This document shows, one piece after another, positions 9,921-18,267 of a DNA stretch of 39,689 nucleotides (the first letter of the stretch is position 1; every line of letters starts with the position of its first letter). Location of the stretch: NCBI RefSeq assembly GCF_005889735.1, contig NZ_VCKY01000086.1, forward strand, positions 1 to 39,689. Direction: 5' to 3'. The translations under genes and the position numbers were made by a program. Origin of the DNA: Nonomuraea turkmeniaca (GTDB lineage Bacteria > Actinomycetota > Actinomycetes > Streptosporangiales > Streptosporangiaceae). The notes under the pieces were generated by a model. It had not been told where the DNA came from and did no database searches. It saw only the letters and a list, made by a program, of their open reading frames with translations.

Positions 9921-10529
9921 TCAATACAGCGCTGCGCGCCCTTCGATGAGCGCGCGCGTGGCGGCGGCCGCGCGTCCCACCGCCGTGTCCACGGCTGCTT
10001 CGCCCTTGCCGAACATCCCGAGACGCAGCAGCCCGGCGTACCCGTGCGCGGTGGCCGCCACCGCCACCCCGAGTGCCTCGGCCGCCGTCGGGTCCCCGTC
10101 CGCCAGCGTCATCGCGGCGGTGTGGAAGGCCTCCTTGACCGGCCGGGCGGCCCGCTCCAGCTCCGGCTCGCCGATCGGGGAGAGCGCCGTGCCGAACAAC
10201 GACTCGAACAACGCGCGGTGTTTGGCGGCGAACCTGACATATCCCCTGGCCACGGCCACGAGCCGGTCCTCGGCCGCGGTGCCGCTCTCCTCGGCGCGGA
10301 CGGCCGTGACGAGCAGCTCGCTCGCGCGTACCCCTACCGCGAGCAGCAGCTCGTCGCGGTCGGCGAAGTGCCGGTAGGGGGCGCTGACCGCGACGCCGAG
10401 CCGCCTGCTGGCCTCGGCGAGGGAGAACCCTTGCACCCCGTGCTCGGCGATCAGCTCCATCGCGGTGTCGATCAGCGCGGCCCGCAGGTCGCCGTGGTGG
10501 TAGCGGTCGCGCTTGGTCGTTCGGGGCAC
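9921..10529 (-). CDS. TetR/AcrR-family transcriptional regulator
   Basis: A 202-residue regulator. The N-terminal helix-turn-helix is typical of the family: RAALIDTAMELIAEHGVQG, then SLAEASRRLGVAVSAPYRHF, then ADRDELLLAVG. The C-terminal half is the helical ligand-binding and dimerisation domain (TetR_C_33-like, VARGYVRFAAKHRALFESLF). The GTG start at 10529 lies four bases after the stop of the aldo/keto reductase gene, so the two form an operon. The palindromic site at 11501-11537, over the reductase start, is the obvious candidate operator for autoregulation. The stop codon sits at the edge of the tandem repeat array. Confidence 0.9.
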   Translation of the reverse strand: MPRTTKRDRYHHGDLRAALIDTAMELIAEHGVQGFSLAEASRRLGVAVSAPYRHFADRDELLLAVGVRASELLVTAVRAEESGTAAEDRLVAVARGYVRFAAKHRALFESLFGTALSPIGEPELERAARPVKEAFHTAAMTLADGDPTAAEALGVAVAATAHGYAGLLRLGMFGKGEAAVDTAVGRAAAATRALIEGRAALY

Positions 10530-10533
10530 AGGC

Positions 10534-11502
10534 TCAGGTTAGCGACAGCTCATCCAGCCTGCGGACTTCCGCCTCGCTGAGGGTGAACGCCATCGCGCCC
10601 GCGGCCTCGCTCGCCTGCCGCGGCTTGGAGGCGCCGGGGATGGCCACCACCGCGTCGCCGTATCGGGTGATCACCCAGTTCAGCGCCACCTGCGAGATCG
10701 ACACGCCATAGGACGCCCCGATCTCGCGCATGGCGTCGATGAGCGGCGCCGTGCGTTCGAGCCCCTTGGCGGTCAGCTCGCGGCGTCCGAAGAACCTGCG
10801 CATCACCGGCGCCGACCGGGCGAGCGCCGGGTCCTCGTGGTAGCGGCCGGTGAGGATCCCGCCCTCCAGCGGCGAGTACGCGATCAGCGTGACACCCAGC
10901 CTGCGGGCGGTGTCCAGCACGCCGTCACGCTCGATGTTCCTGTGCAGGAGGTTGATCCTGACCTGGTTGGCGGCCAGCGTGACGCCTTCCCCGGCGAGCA
11001 CCTGGTGGGCGAGCGTCAGCTGGCGGGCGGAGAAGTTGCTCACGCCGACCGAGCGGATCTTCCCTGCTTTGAGCAGCTTGGCCATGGCCTTGAGCTGGGC
11101 GGGGATGCTGGACAGGCTGCCGGTGGGCATGTGGATCTGGTGCAGGTCGATCGGGAAGCCGCCCAGGTGCGTCAGCCGGTCGTCGATGGTGCGGACGATG
11201 TTGGCCGCCGTGCGTCCGAGCGGCGGCCACTTGGTCGCGACGGCGACCTCGCCGGGGGCGATGCCGCACTCCTTCAGCGCGGCGGCCAGCATCTCTTCGG
11301 AATGGCCCGCGCCGTACATCTCCGCGGTGTCGAACCAGTTGACGCCGCCGTCGAGCGCGGCCCGCACCACCGATGTGGCGGCCGTCTGGTCGATCGACCT
11401 GACGATCCAGCGCGTGACGTTCCGCGTGCCGGAGAACTGCATACAACCCAGGCCGATGGGGGTGATCTCGATGTCCGTCCTGCCGAGTCTGCGCGTCTGC
11501 AT
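10534..11502 (-). CDS. Aldo/keto reductase
   Basis: A 322-residue NADPH-dependent oxidoreductase of the AKR superfamily with a TIM-barrel fold. MQTRRLGRTDIEITPIGLG opens the protein. The catalytic Asp/Tyr motif is GGVNWFDTAEMYGAGHSEE, the region around the catalytic Lys is VAVATKWPP, and IRSVGVSNFSARQL and the C-terminal VAIPGASKPRQA cofactor-binding stretch follow. I place the start at ATG 11502; starts further upstream would lie within the operator. The substrate is unknown. It is co-transcribed with the downstream TetR gene, which probably represses it until a reactive carbonyl or other ligand appears (inference). Confidence 0.93.
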   Translation of the reverse strand: MQTRRLGRTDIEITPIGLGCMQFSGTRNVTRWIVRSIDQTAATSVVRAALDGGVNWFDTAEMYGAGHSEEMLAAALKECGIAPGEVAVATKWPPLGRTAANIVRTIDDRLTHLGGFPIDLHQIHMPTGSLSSIPAQLKAMAKLLKAGKIRSVGVSNFSARQLTLAHQVLAGEGVTLAANQVRINLLHRNIERDGVLDTARRLGVTLIAYSPLEGGILTGRYHEDPALARSAPVMRRFFGRRELTAKGLERTAPLIDAMREIGASYGVSISQVALNWVITRYGDAVVAIPGASKPRQASEAAGAMAFTLSEAEVRRLDELSLT

Positions 11503-11537
11503 GTGATTAGCTTTCACATTGTGAGAAGCTATCACAT
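11501..11537. promoter_or_regulatory. 37-bp inverted-repeat operator upstream of the reductase-TetR operon
   Basis: The outer arms ATGTGAT (11501-11507) and ATCACAT (11531-11537) are perfect complements. The inner arms AGCTTTCACA and TGTGAGAAGCT pair with one extra base. The site reaches the reductase start codon, so a bound dimer or tetramer would block initiation. Its size and location fit the TetR protein encoded downstream. Confidence 0.75.
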
Positions 11538-11580
11538 ACGAGGGCGCGAAACGAGACCCTCACGGAAAGGGGTTACGGGA

Positions 11581-12771
11581 TCAGTCGCACTCCTGCGTGC
11601 TGGCCGGCGCGGTGTCGTTGCGGCCGGCGGCGGCGTCGGGGGCGACCTCTTCAGCCGTCAGCACGTAACCCGTCTCGGCCTCGTTGATCGCCGCGGCGAA
11701 GATCACGCCGTAGACGCGGCCGTCGGGCGTGAGCAGGGGGCCGCCGGAGTTGCCGGGCAGCACCTCGCCGCGGATCGCGTACACCTTGCGGGTGACGGTG
11801 TTCTCCCGGTAGATGTCGGGGCCCTCGGCGTCGAGCCGGCCGCCGATCCTGGCCGGCACGGCCGTGAAGCCCTTGCCCTTCGGGAACCCGGCGATGATCG
11901 CGCCGTCACCCCGGCCGCCCTCGCCGTCGAAGGCGAGTTGCGGCAGGTCGAGGCCGGGCACGTAGAGCACGGCGATGTCGCGGCGCGGGTTGTAGCGCAC
12001 GACCGTGGCCGCGTGCCGGACGTTGTTGTGGTCGATGACCTGCAGATCCCTGGTCACGCCCGCGACCACGTGCGCGTTGGTCATGATCCGGCCGGCCGCG
12101 TAGACGAATCCGGTGCCCTCGATGTGCTTGTTGCAGCTCTCCGCGTTGCCCTGGACCTTGACGATCGCCCGCCGGGCCCGGTTGAGCCGGTTGCCCTGGA
12201 ACACGCTCTGGTCCGGCGGCGGCACGTCGATGAGCGTGCCCGCGCCGATGGCGTCGAAGACGGGCGGGAACTCCGAGCGGTCGATGAACTTCTTGAACGG
12301 CTGCTGCCAGTTGCGTGCCGCCTGGGGGATCGCGTCGTCGACCGTGGTGAGCAGCGCGGAGTTCTTGACCTGGTCGACGAGCGGAGTGAAAGCCGTGGAG
12401 ATGATCAGCGAGCCGATCAGCCAGGCGAAGACCAGCACGGAGAGCGCGCTGGCGAAGGTGCCACCGACCGCGTCGGCCATCTTCGCGGGCTCCCACGTGA
12501 TGTGGCTGCGGACGACGGCGCCGATGGTCGAGGACGCGAACTGGCCGATGGTGGCGGACAGGAACACGATCACGATGGCCAGCAGCGCCTGCGGCGTGTC
12601 GCCGTCCACGACGGCCTTGGCGATGGGCGGCGCGATGAACACGCCCAGCACGGCTCCGCCTGCGAACCCCACGAAGCTCATGACCCCGATGATGAAGCCT
12701 TGGCGATAACCCGAGATGCCGAAGGCGACCATGAGGCCGATCAAGATGAGGTCAAGCAGATCACCGCGCAC
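11581..12771 (-). CDS. marP: MarP-like membrane serine protease
   Basis: A 396-residue protein with two parts. The first 170 residues form a CvpA-type membrane domain of four hydrophobic segments (LLDLILIGLMVAFGISGYRQ at the start). The C-terminal half is a trypsin-like protease facing the periplasm. His is in MTNAHVVAG (about residue 232), Asp in RRDIAVLYV (about 264) and Ser in GNSGGPLL (about 340). Two Cys, in NAESCNKHIEG and near the C-terminus, could form a disulfide as in mycobacterial MarP. Length and catalytic spacing match Rv3671c (acid-resistance protease), which occupies the same position. It is divergent from the HEAT-repeat gene with an 81-base shared promoter region. Confidence 0.92.
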   Translation of the reverse strand: MRGDLLDLILIGLMVAFGISGYRQGFIIGVMSFVGFAGGAVLGVFIAPPIAKAVVDGDTPQALLAIVIVFLSATIGQFASSTIGAVVRSHITWEPAKMADAVGGTFASALSVLVFAWLIGSLIISTAFTPLVDQVKNSALLTTVDDAIPQAARNWQQPFKKFIDRSEFPPVFDAIGAGTLIDVPPPDQSVFQGNRLNRARRAIVKVQGNAESCNKHIEGTGFVYAAGRIMTNAHVVAGVTRDLQVIDHNNVRHAATVVRYNPRRDIAVLYVPGLDLPQLAFDGEGGRGDGAIIAGFPKGKGFTAVPARIGGRLDAEGPDIYRENTVTRKVYAIRGEVLPGNSGGPLLTPDGRVYGVIFAAAINEAETGYVLTAEEVAPDAAAGRNDTAPASTQECD

Positions 12772-12852
12772 GTTTCAAAGGTAGCCAGCGATACGGTCAA
12801 GCGTGCACGTCTTCGATCAGGACGGCGTCACCGCGTGGCTACCTTGAGTGGT

Positions 12853-13365
12853 ATGCCGCCGGCCGAGGGAACAGTGCGCGATCTCATCGAGGCAGCTCTA
12901 CGGGACAGCGATCCTGACGGCCCGCTCCGCTGGCACGTCATCTCCGTGCTGCGCCAGCGCGGCGATCTGGAATCCTTCATCGAGGCACGGCGGTTGTGCG
13001 CCGCGGACACCGTGGCCGAGCGGCTGCTCGGGGTGGACATCATGGGGATGCTGGGTCCGTTCGTGGACCGTACCCTGCCGGTGCTGCGGTACCTGGCCGC
13101 CAGCGAGGACGACGCCATGGTGCTCTACTCGGTGCTGATCGCGTTCGGCCACCTGGGCGACCCGCGTTCGCTGCCGTCGGTGATCGACCTGGCCGGCCAC
13201 GACGACGCGCGGGTCAGGTACGGCGCCGCGTACGCGCTGCAACACGTGCTCGGGGACCCGCCGGATCCGGCGGGCCTGGACGCGCTGCGGACGCTGGCCG
13301 GCGACAGCGACGCCGACGTGGCGGGCTGGGCGTCTCTCGGCGTGTCGTTGCGGTCAGCGCGCTAG
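12853..13365 (+). CDS. HEAT-repeat protein
   Basis: A 170-residue cytoplasmic protein made of paired helices. The clearest HEAT/PBS-lyase-type units are VLYSVLIAFGHLGDPRSLPS, then DDARVRYGAAYALQHVLG and DADVAGWASLGVSLR. Such proteins are interaction scaffolds; no enzymatic residues are evident. The ATG at 12853 starts the gene, and an open stretch upstream in the same frame is antisense to marP and is not coding. Its last 12 bases overlap tail-to-tail with the NUDIX gene. The partner is unknown. Confidence 0.7.
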   Translation: MPPAEGTVRDLIEAALRDSDPDGPLRWHVISVLRQRGDLESFIEARRLCAADTVAERLLGVDIMGMLGPFVDRTLPVLRYLAASEDDAMVLYSVLIAFGHLGDPRSLPSVIDLAGHDDARVRYGAAYALQHVLGDPPDPAGLDALRTLAGDSDADVAGWASLGVSLRSAR

Positions 13366-13995
13366 GTCGAGCACCTCGGGCGGCAGGTCCTCCACCCGCG
13401 TGGCGTCCCACGGTCGTTCGAGCCCGCCCTCGCGCAGCACGGAGTCCAGGACCATCGCCGTGAACCCCCACACCAGCATCCCCCGCACCCGGAACGCAGG
13501 ACCCGCCATGCCGCTGGGGTGCCGCAACATGATCCGGTTGTCCGGATCGACGAGTTCGGCGATCGGCACCCGCTCCACCGAGTCGACCTCGTCAGGCGAG
13601 GCCGCGTGGACCGCCGACGGCTCGCGCCACCACGCGATCACCGGCGTGACCCGGTTGTCGCTGTGGTTGAGGTAGAGCTCGGACAACGCGCACAGCACGT
13701 GGACCCCCCGCGGGTCGAGCCCGGTCTCCTCCTCGGCCTCGCGCAGCGCCGCCTCGATCGGGCCGCCGTCCTCGGGGTCCACGCCGCCGCCGGGGAAGGC
13801 GGGCTGTCCCGCGTGCCTGCGTCCGCGTGTGCTGCGCTGGATGAGCAGCACGTCAGGCCCGTGCGGCCCTTCTCCGAACAACATCAGCACCGCCGCGGCC
13901 CGCCCGCGCCCGGCGGGTGGCCGCATGTATCGGGGGACTCGGGTTCGCTGCGCTTGCGCCGCCAGTGTGTCGAGCCAGTCGGGGACTTGGGTCAC
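13354..13995 (-). CDS. NUDIX hydrolase, CoA pyrophosphatase type
   Basis: A 213-residue NUDIX protein. Its NUDIX box spans the stretch from PAFPGGGVDPEDGG to AALREAEEETGL, with the REAEEETGL core intact. The preceding LIQRSTRGRRHAGQPAFPGG stretch contains the UPF0035-like pattern found in CoA pyrophosphatases such as NudL, and Rv3672c occupies the same position. It probably cleaves a nucleoside-diphosphate-linked cofactor such as CoA. I chose the GTG at 13995, which has GGAGG four bases upstream. It reads in the same direction as nth, which lies just upstream (stop at 14037). Confidence 0.88.
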   Translation of the reverse strand: MTQVPDWLDTLAAQAQRTRVPRYMRPPAGRGRAAAVLMLFGEGPHGPDVLLIQRSTRGRRHAGQPAFPGGGVDPEDGGPIEAALREAEEETGLDPRGVHVLCALSELYLNHSDNRVTPVIAWWREPSAVHAASPDEVDSVERVPIAELVDPDNRIMLRHPSGMAGPAFRVRGMLVWGFTAMVLDSVLREGGLERPWDATRVEDLPPEVLDLAR

Positions 13996-14036
13996 GCATC
14001 CTCCAACACGCCGGGGCTCCGGTGACTTCCCCGCGG

Positions 14037-14759
14037 TCAGGAGAAGGGGCCGGATCTGACGAGCTTCTGGGCCTCGGCGGCCGCTGTGGGGCCGGTGCCG
14101 TACGAGGGGCAGAGCGCGGTCAGCGGGCAGACGCCGCAGGCCGGGCGCCGGGCGTGGCAAAGGCGGCGGCCGTGCCAGATCACCCGGTGCGAGAAGATCG
14201 TCCACTCGCGCTTGGGCAGCAACTCGCCCACGACATGCTCGATCTTGACCGGGTCGGTCTCCTCGGTCCAGCCGAATCGGCGCACCAGCCGCTGGAAGTG
14301 CGTGTCGACGGTGAGCCCCGGCACGCCGAACGCGTTGCCGAGCACCACGTTGGCGGTCTTGCGGCCCACGCCGGGCAGCTTGACCAGGTCCTTCAGCTTG
14401 CCGGGCACCTCGCCGCCGTGCCGCTCGCAGATCGCCTGCGCCATGCCGATGATGTTGTTGGTCTTCGCGCGGAAGAACCCGGTCGAGCGGATGATCTCCT
14501 CGACGTCGGTCCGGTCGGCGGCGGCGTAGTCCTCAGCCGTCGGATATTTCGCGAAAAGGGTGGGGGTCACCATGTTGACCCGCTTGTCCGTGCACTGCGC
14601 GGAGAGGATGGTCGCGACCAGCAGCTCGAGCGGGTTGCGGAAGTCGAGCTCGCAGTGGGCGTCCGGGTACGTCTCCGCGAGGATGCGGTTCATCTTGCGC
14701 GCCCGCCGCACCAGTGCCAGCTGGGTCTCCGGCTTGCGCCCCGCCGCGTTCGTCGCCAT
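14037..14759 (-). CDS. nth: Endonuclease III (DNA glycosylase/AP lyase)
   Basis: A 240-residue base-excision-repair enzyme that removes oxidised pyrimidines and cleaves at abasic sites. The helix-hairpin-helix LVKLPGVGRKTANVVLG contains the catalytic Lys. The downstream catalytic Asp is in GLTVDTHFQRLVRR. The C-terminal [4Fe-4S] cluster ligands follow the pattern C-x6-C-x2-C-x5-C within CHARRPACGVCPLTALC. The start at ATG 14759 matches the usual N-terminus ETQLALVRRARKMNRILAE; an earlier in-frame start would add an atypical extension. It is the Rv3674c equivalent, followed by the NUDIX gene 41 bases downstream. Confidence 0.96.
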   Translation of the reverse strand: MATNAAGRKPETQLALVRRARKMNRILAETYPDAHCELDFRNPLELLVATILSAQCTDKRVNMVTPTLFAKYPTAEDYAAADRTDVEEIIRSTGFFRAKTNNIIGMAQAICERHGGEVPGKLKDLVKLPGVGRKTANVVLGNAFGVPGLTVDTHFQRLVRRFGWTEETDPVKIEHVVGELLPKREWTIFSHRVIWHGRRLCHARRPACGVCPLTALCPSYGTGPTAAAEAQKLVRSGPFS

Positions 14760-14838
14760 GCCGCAAGGGTAGCCATAAAGGTTTGAACCCAGGACCGCCT
14801 CCATCGCGTACAACCTGGCGACACAGGAGGCGGTGGCC

Positions 14839-15276
14839 ATGAGCGGTCAGGGCGCGGCGCTCGCGGACTTCGTTCGGCACTCGGGACCCATGCGCGGGCA
14901 GGCGCTGCACCGCCTCGCCCTCGCCTGTGCGGCGGCCCTGGCCAGACTGCACGCGCGCGGCGCGTCCGGGCTGCGGCTCAGCGCGGAGAGCGTAGCGCTG
15001 AGCACGCGGGGCCAGGTGCTCATCGCCTGGCGTCCCCCTGCTGGAGGCTCGGCGGGCGACGACGTACGGGCTTGGGCCGACCTCGTGGTGTTCGCGGCGA
15101 CCGGCCGCAAGGACGGCGATCCCGCGGTCCTGCCTCCGGCGCTGCGCATCGCGGTCGAGCAATGCCGCCATCCTGACACTGCGGCTCGCCCAAGGGCCGC
15201 GGACCTGCTGCGCGTGCTGCTCGGCCACTCCGTGGCGGCGGCCGTGGCCTCTGTCGACGACCTGCTCGCCTCCTGA
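14839..15276 (+). CDS. Small protein resembling a kinase C-lobe (pseudokinase-like)
   Basis: A 145-residue protein with AGGAGG eight bases before its ATG. LALACAAALARLHARGASGL followed by LSAESVALSTRGQVLIAW runs parallel to the catalytic-loop region of Ser/Thr kinases (LHxxGxxHRDLKPxNVLLxxxGxxKLxDF). The HRD, Asn and DFG residues are absent. The tail, AARPRAADLLRVLLG, resembles the end of a kinase domain (RPSAxELLxxL). There is no N-lobe or Gly-loop. A catalytically dead C-lobe that binds a partner is one reading. It lies between nth (divergent) and crp (same strand, 129 bases downstream). The resemblance is by pattern only. Confidence 0.6.
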   Translation: MSGQGAALADFVRHSGPMRGQALHRLALACAAALARLHARGASGLRLSAESVALSTRGQVLIAWRPPAGGSAGDDVRAWADLVVFAATGRKDGDPAVLPPALRIAVEQCRHPDTAARPRAADLLRVLLGHSVAAAVASVDDLLAS

Positions 15277-15404
15277 ACCAGGGCCTTCCGGTAGCTTTCC
15301 CCTGGATGCGACTCATCTTTACGAACCCGAACACTCCGGCATTCCCATAACCTGTGTGTGCTGCTTGGAGTGGGGTGAGTCACAATGGCAGCAGAGGAGG
15401 CAGA

Positions 15405-16085
15405 GTGAACACCGAAGATGTGCTGGGCAAGGCCCCCCTGTTCGCCGCGCTGGACCGCGAGAGCGCCGCGGCGCTGCGCACGAGCATCACGGAGGTCCAG
15501 CTGTCCAAGGGACAGACGCTCTTCCACGAGAACGAGACCGGCGACCGGCTCTACGTCGTGCTCGAAGGCAAGATCAAGCTATCCCGCACCGCCCCCGACG
15601 GCAGGGAAAACCTGCTGAGCGTGCTCGGGCCGAGCGAGATGTTCGGCGAGTTGTCGTTGTTCGACCCGCGGCCGCGCACGGCCACGGCGACGGCGCTGAC
15701 CGAGGTGCGGCTGGCGGGCCTCGGCCACGACGACCTGCGCCCGTGGCTGACCGGCCGTCCCGAGGTGGCGCTGCACCTGCTGCGTGCGCTCGCGCAGCGG
15801 CTGCGCCGCACCAACGACGTGCTGGCCGATCTGGTCTTCACCGACGTGCCCGGGCGCGTCGCCAAGCAGCTGCTCGACCTGGCCGAGCGGTTCGGCATCA
15901 GGATCGAGGACGGCCTGCGGGTGCACCACGACCTCACGCAGGAGGAGCTGGCCCAGCTCGTCGGCGCCTCGCGTGAGACGGTCAACAAGGCCCTGGCCGA
16001 CTTCGCCCAGCGCGGCTGGCTGCGCATCGAGGCCAAGGCCGTGGTCATCCTCGACATGGACCGGCTCTACAACCGCTCCAGGTAG
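15405..16085 (+). CDS. crp: Crp/Fnr-family cAMP receptor regulator
   Basis: A 226-residue global regulator. The cyclic-nucleotide-binding beta-roll contains ENETGDRLYVVLEGKIKLSR and the cAMP phosphate-binding cassette FGELSLFDPRPRTATATAL with its Glu and Arg. A long dimer helix is followed by the winged helix-turn-helix, LTQEELAQLVGASRETVNKAL. It starts at GTG 15405 with AGGAGG four bases upstream. The protein matches Rv3676/SCO3571, whose targets include rpf and whiB genes in mycobacteria and germination functions in Streptomyces. Its stop overlaps the end of the convergent metallo-hydrolase gene by 19 bases. No clear TGTGA-N6-TCACA autoregulatory site was found in its own upstream region. 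Confidence 0.95.
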   Translation: MNTEDVLGKAPLFAALDRESAAALRTSITEVQLSKGQTLFHENETGDRLYVVLEGKIKLSRTAPDGRENLLSVLGPSEMFGELSLFDPRPRTATATALTEVRLAGLGHDDLRPWLTGRPEVALHLLRALAQRLRRTNDVLADLVFTDVPGRVAKQLLDLAERFGIRIEDGLRVHHDLTQEELAQLVGASRETVNKALADFAQRGWLRIEAKAVVILDMDRLYNRSR

Positions 16086-16858
16086 TCCAGCTGGGCTTTC
16101 ACCGACATCTCGGCGGCCGCCCAGAGGGATTTGTCGACGTCTGCGTAGACGATGCGGACGATCTCACGCGGCGTGCGCGCGCCCTGCGCCCGCGCCGCCC
16201 TGATCTGGTCGAGCCGCTCGCGTCGGTGCGCGATGTAGCCGTCCAGCGCTCCGATCGGGTCCGGCAGCACCGGGCCGTGCCCCGGCAGCAGCGCCCGCGC
16301 CTCAAGGCTCTCCGCGGCCGCCCTGAGCCGGTCCAGGCTGCGGAGGTAGTCGGCCAAGCCTCCGTCTTGGGCGATGATCGTGGTGCCCCGGCCGAGCACG
16401 GTGTCGCCGGTCAACATCGCCCTGTCGGCGGGCAGCCAGAAGCACAGCGAGTCGAACGAGTGGCCTGGGGTGCCGTACACGTGGAGCTCCAGGCCGGCCA
16501 CGGTCACCACGTCGCCGTCGGCGAGCCCCTCGTCGCCGAGCCGGTGGCGCGGGTCGAGGGCGCGTACGGGGGCGTCCACCATCGTGGCGAAGCCCTTGGC
16601 GCCGCCGCTGTGGTCGAAGTGACCGTGGGTCAGCAGGATCTGGGTGACGCGGCGGCCGGCCAGGTGATCGCGGACGCGGCGCAGGTGCCGGTCGTCGTCC
16701 GGCCCGGGGTCGACGACGATCACGTCCTCGCCGGCGCCGATGACCCACGTGTTGGTGCCGTCGAGCGTCATGATCGACGGGTTGGGGGCGAGCAGGTTCT
16801 CCGCGTGCTCCGTACGCGAGCCGTCGGGCGTGTCGATCGGTATGTGCAGACCGCTCAT
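16067..16858 (-). CDS. Metallo-beta-lactamase-fold hydrolase
   Basis: A 263-residue MBL-fold enzyme. The zinc-binding motif LLTHGHFDHSGG (HxHxDH) is near residue 77. Further ligands are in VYGTPGHSFDSLCF and in LPGHGPVLPD. The C-terminal helices (YIAHRRERLDQIRAAR and a VYADVDKSLWAAAE-type tail) match the RNase Z/LACTB2-like subgroup, in which LACTB2 is an endoribonuclease. Rv3677c lies in the same position. It is the last gene of the leftward run DUF4177-RidA-NUDIX-MBL. The substrate is not known. Confidence 0.9.
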   Translation of the reverse strand: MSGLHIPIDTPDGSRTEHAENLLAPNPSIMTLDGTNTWVIGAGEDVIVVDPGPDDDRHLRRVRDHLAGRRVTQILLTHGHFDHSGGAKGFATMVDAPVRALDPRHRLGDEGLADGDVVTVAGLELHVYGTPGHSFDSLCFWLPADRAMLTGDTVLGRGTTIIAQDGGLADYLRSLDRLRAAAESLEARALLPGHGPVLPDPIGALDGYIAHRRERLDQIRAARAQGARTPREIVRIVYADVDKSLWAAAEMSVKAQLDYLERL

Positions 16859-16913
16859 GCGGCCTCCTTGGCCGGTCGCCGGCTGTGTTCGATGGGTCGC
16901 TCGCGGCGCTCGC

Positions 16914-17762
16914 TCATGTGGTCACCAGCCGCATCTCGCCCTCGATCTCCACGGCTCTCGGCATGACGGTCACGATCTCCCGGTGCGCGGCCAGGACGTC
17001 CGCGACGCTGTCACAGGCCGACAGCTCGGTCAGCGTGTGGTAGGTCGGAGGCATCAGGAAGATCTCCCCTCGGTGCGCCAGCTCGATCGCCTCGGCCGGG
17101 CGCTGCCACAGCACCTGGTCGGCCTCGCCGCCGACGTCACGGGTGCGCTGCCCTTCGGGCAAGACCGCCACGAAGAAGCGTGTGTCGAAACGCCGTTGCT
17201 CGATCTCCGGCGTGATCCAGTGCGCCCACGGCTTGAGCAGGTCGGACCTGAGCACCAGGCCGCGCCTGGCCAGGAAGTCGGCGAAGGCCAGGCTCCGGTC
17301 GATCAGCGCCAGCCGGTCGGCCTCCCAGTCGTCCCCCGTCGTGTCCGCGACCACCGAGCCGGGACCCGGTCCGGCCAGCAACACGCCCGACTCCTCGAAC
17401 GTCTCGCGTACGGCCGCGCACACCAGGCCGCGGGCGACCTGCTCGCTCGCGTGGAACACCGCGCCCCACTCCGCGGGCGACGGCCCGGCCCAGGCCACGG
17501 CCTGGTCGGTGTCACGGGCGTCCACGGACCCGCCGGGGAAGACGTACGCACCCGCCGCGAAGGCCATGGTGGATTTCCGCCGCAGCAAGTAGACCTCGGG
17601 TCCCGTGTCCACGGCCGCACTCCGCGAGGCGGGCTCGGACGCCCGAACCCCGCGCAGAATCACCACCGTGGCGGCGTCCCGTGTGGGCACAGGCTCCACC
17701 CGTCCGGCGAGAATGTCCCTGGCCCGCGCGGCGAGCTCGGCTGGAAGCGGCAATCCGGTCAC
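16914..17762 (-). CDS. NUDIX hydrolase, NUDT19-like
   Basis: A 282-residue NUDIX protein with a long insertion inside the box. The glycine half (AAGAYVFPGGSVDARD) and the catalytic half (VCAAVRETFEESGVLLA) are separated by about 35 residues, an arrangement seen in the NUDT8/NUDT19-type group. RETFEESG carries the metal-binding Glu residues. The rest (PWAHWITPEIEQRRFDTRFF and EIFLMPPTYHTLTEL) is typical of the bacterial relatives annotated as NUDIX hydrolase beside MBL-fold genes. It lies 46 bases after RidA and 55 before the MBL gene, consistent with one operon. CoA or a related cofactor is the probable substrate (inference from the family). Confidence 0.85.
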   Translation of the reverse strand: MTGLPLPAELAARARDILAGRVEPVPTRDAATVVILRGVRASEPASRSAAVDTGPEVYLLRRKSTMAFAAGAYVFPGGSVDARDTDQAVAWAGPSPAEWGAVFHASEQVARGLVCAAVRETFEESGVLLAGPGPGSVVADTTGDDWEADRLALIDRSLAFADFLARRGLVLRSDLLKPWAHWITPEIEQRRFDTRFFVAVLPEGQRTRDVGGEADQVLWQRPAEAIELAHRGEIFLMPPTYHTLTELSACDSVADVLAAHREIVTVMPRAVEIEGEMRLVTT

Positions 17763-17808
17763 ATGACCTCCTCCTAGAACATCACTCGGTCATGGTGACA
17801 TATCCCGC

Positions 17809-18267
17809 TCAGCCGACTTCGGCGATCACCTCCACCTCCACGGGCACGTCGAGCGGGAGCGCGGCCACGCCCACAGCGCTGCGCGCGTGCTTGCCCGCCT
17901 CCCCGAACACCTCGGCGAACAACTCGCTCGCGCCGTTGCCGACCTTCGGCTGCTCGGTGAACGCCGGGTCGCTGGCCACGAACACCACGACCTTGACGAT
18001 GCGCCTGACCAGCCCCAGGTCGCCGACCTCCGACTTGAGCGCGGCCAGGACGTTGAGCCCGCAGATGCGGGCCATCTCGGCGCCTTCCTCGGTGGTCAGC
18101 TCCGCACCCAGCTTGCCGGTCCTGGCGGGCTTGCCCTCGACCAGAGGCACCTGGCCGGAGGTGTAGACGAGGTTCCCCGTACGCACGGCCGGCACGTAGG
18201 CCGCCACCGGCTTCGGCACGTCGGGCAGCGTCAGGCCGAGCGCCTCCAGACGCTCCTCGGGCGTCAC
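17809..18267 (-). CDS. RidA-family enamine/imine deaminase
   Basis: A 152-residue protein of the YjgF/RidA fold. VRTGNLVYTSGQVPLVEGK and ICGLNVLAALKSEVGDLGLV are family signatures, and the C-terminal ARSAVGVAALPLDVPVEVEV contains the Arg that binds the substrate carboxylate. Canonical members hydrolyse reactive 2-aminoacrylate-type imines. It corresponds to Rv3678c. The GTG at 18267 overlaps the TGA of the upstream DUF4177 gene within GTGA, giving translational coupling. This subgroup (LPDVPKPVAAYVP at the N-terminus) is the actinobacterial one with about 150 residues. Confidence 0.9.
   Translation of the reverse strand: MTPEERLEALGLTLPDVPKPVAAYVPAVRTGNLVYTSGQVPLVEGKPARTGKLGAELTTEEGAEMARICGLNVLAALKSEVGDLGLVRRIVKVVVFVASDPAFTEQPKVGNGASELFAEVFGEAGKHARSAVGVAALPLDVPVEVEVIAEVG

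Noticed and set aside
9156..9924. Several minus-strand frames encoding repeated MPPSSPALVATLPPLLQT-type peptides
   Set aside because: They arise from the 110-bp tandem repeat lacking stops in that frame; no ribosome binding site and no protein-like composition.
10837..12852. Long plus-strand open frame upstream of the HEAT gene
   Set aside because: It is antisense to the reductase and marP genes; only the part from 12853 is protein-like.
15301..15404. Crp autoregulatory site upstream of crp
   Set aside because: No TGTGA-N6-TCACA match was found; GGTGAGTCACA is only a partial resemblance.
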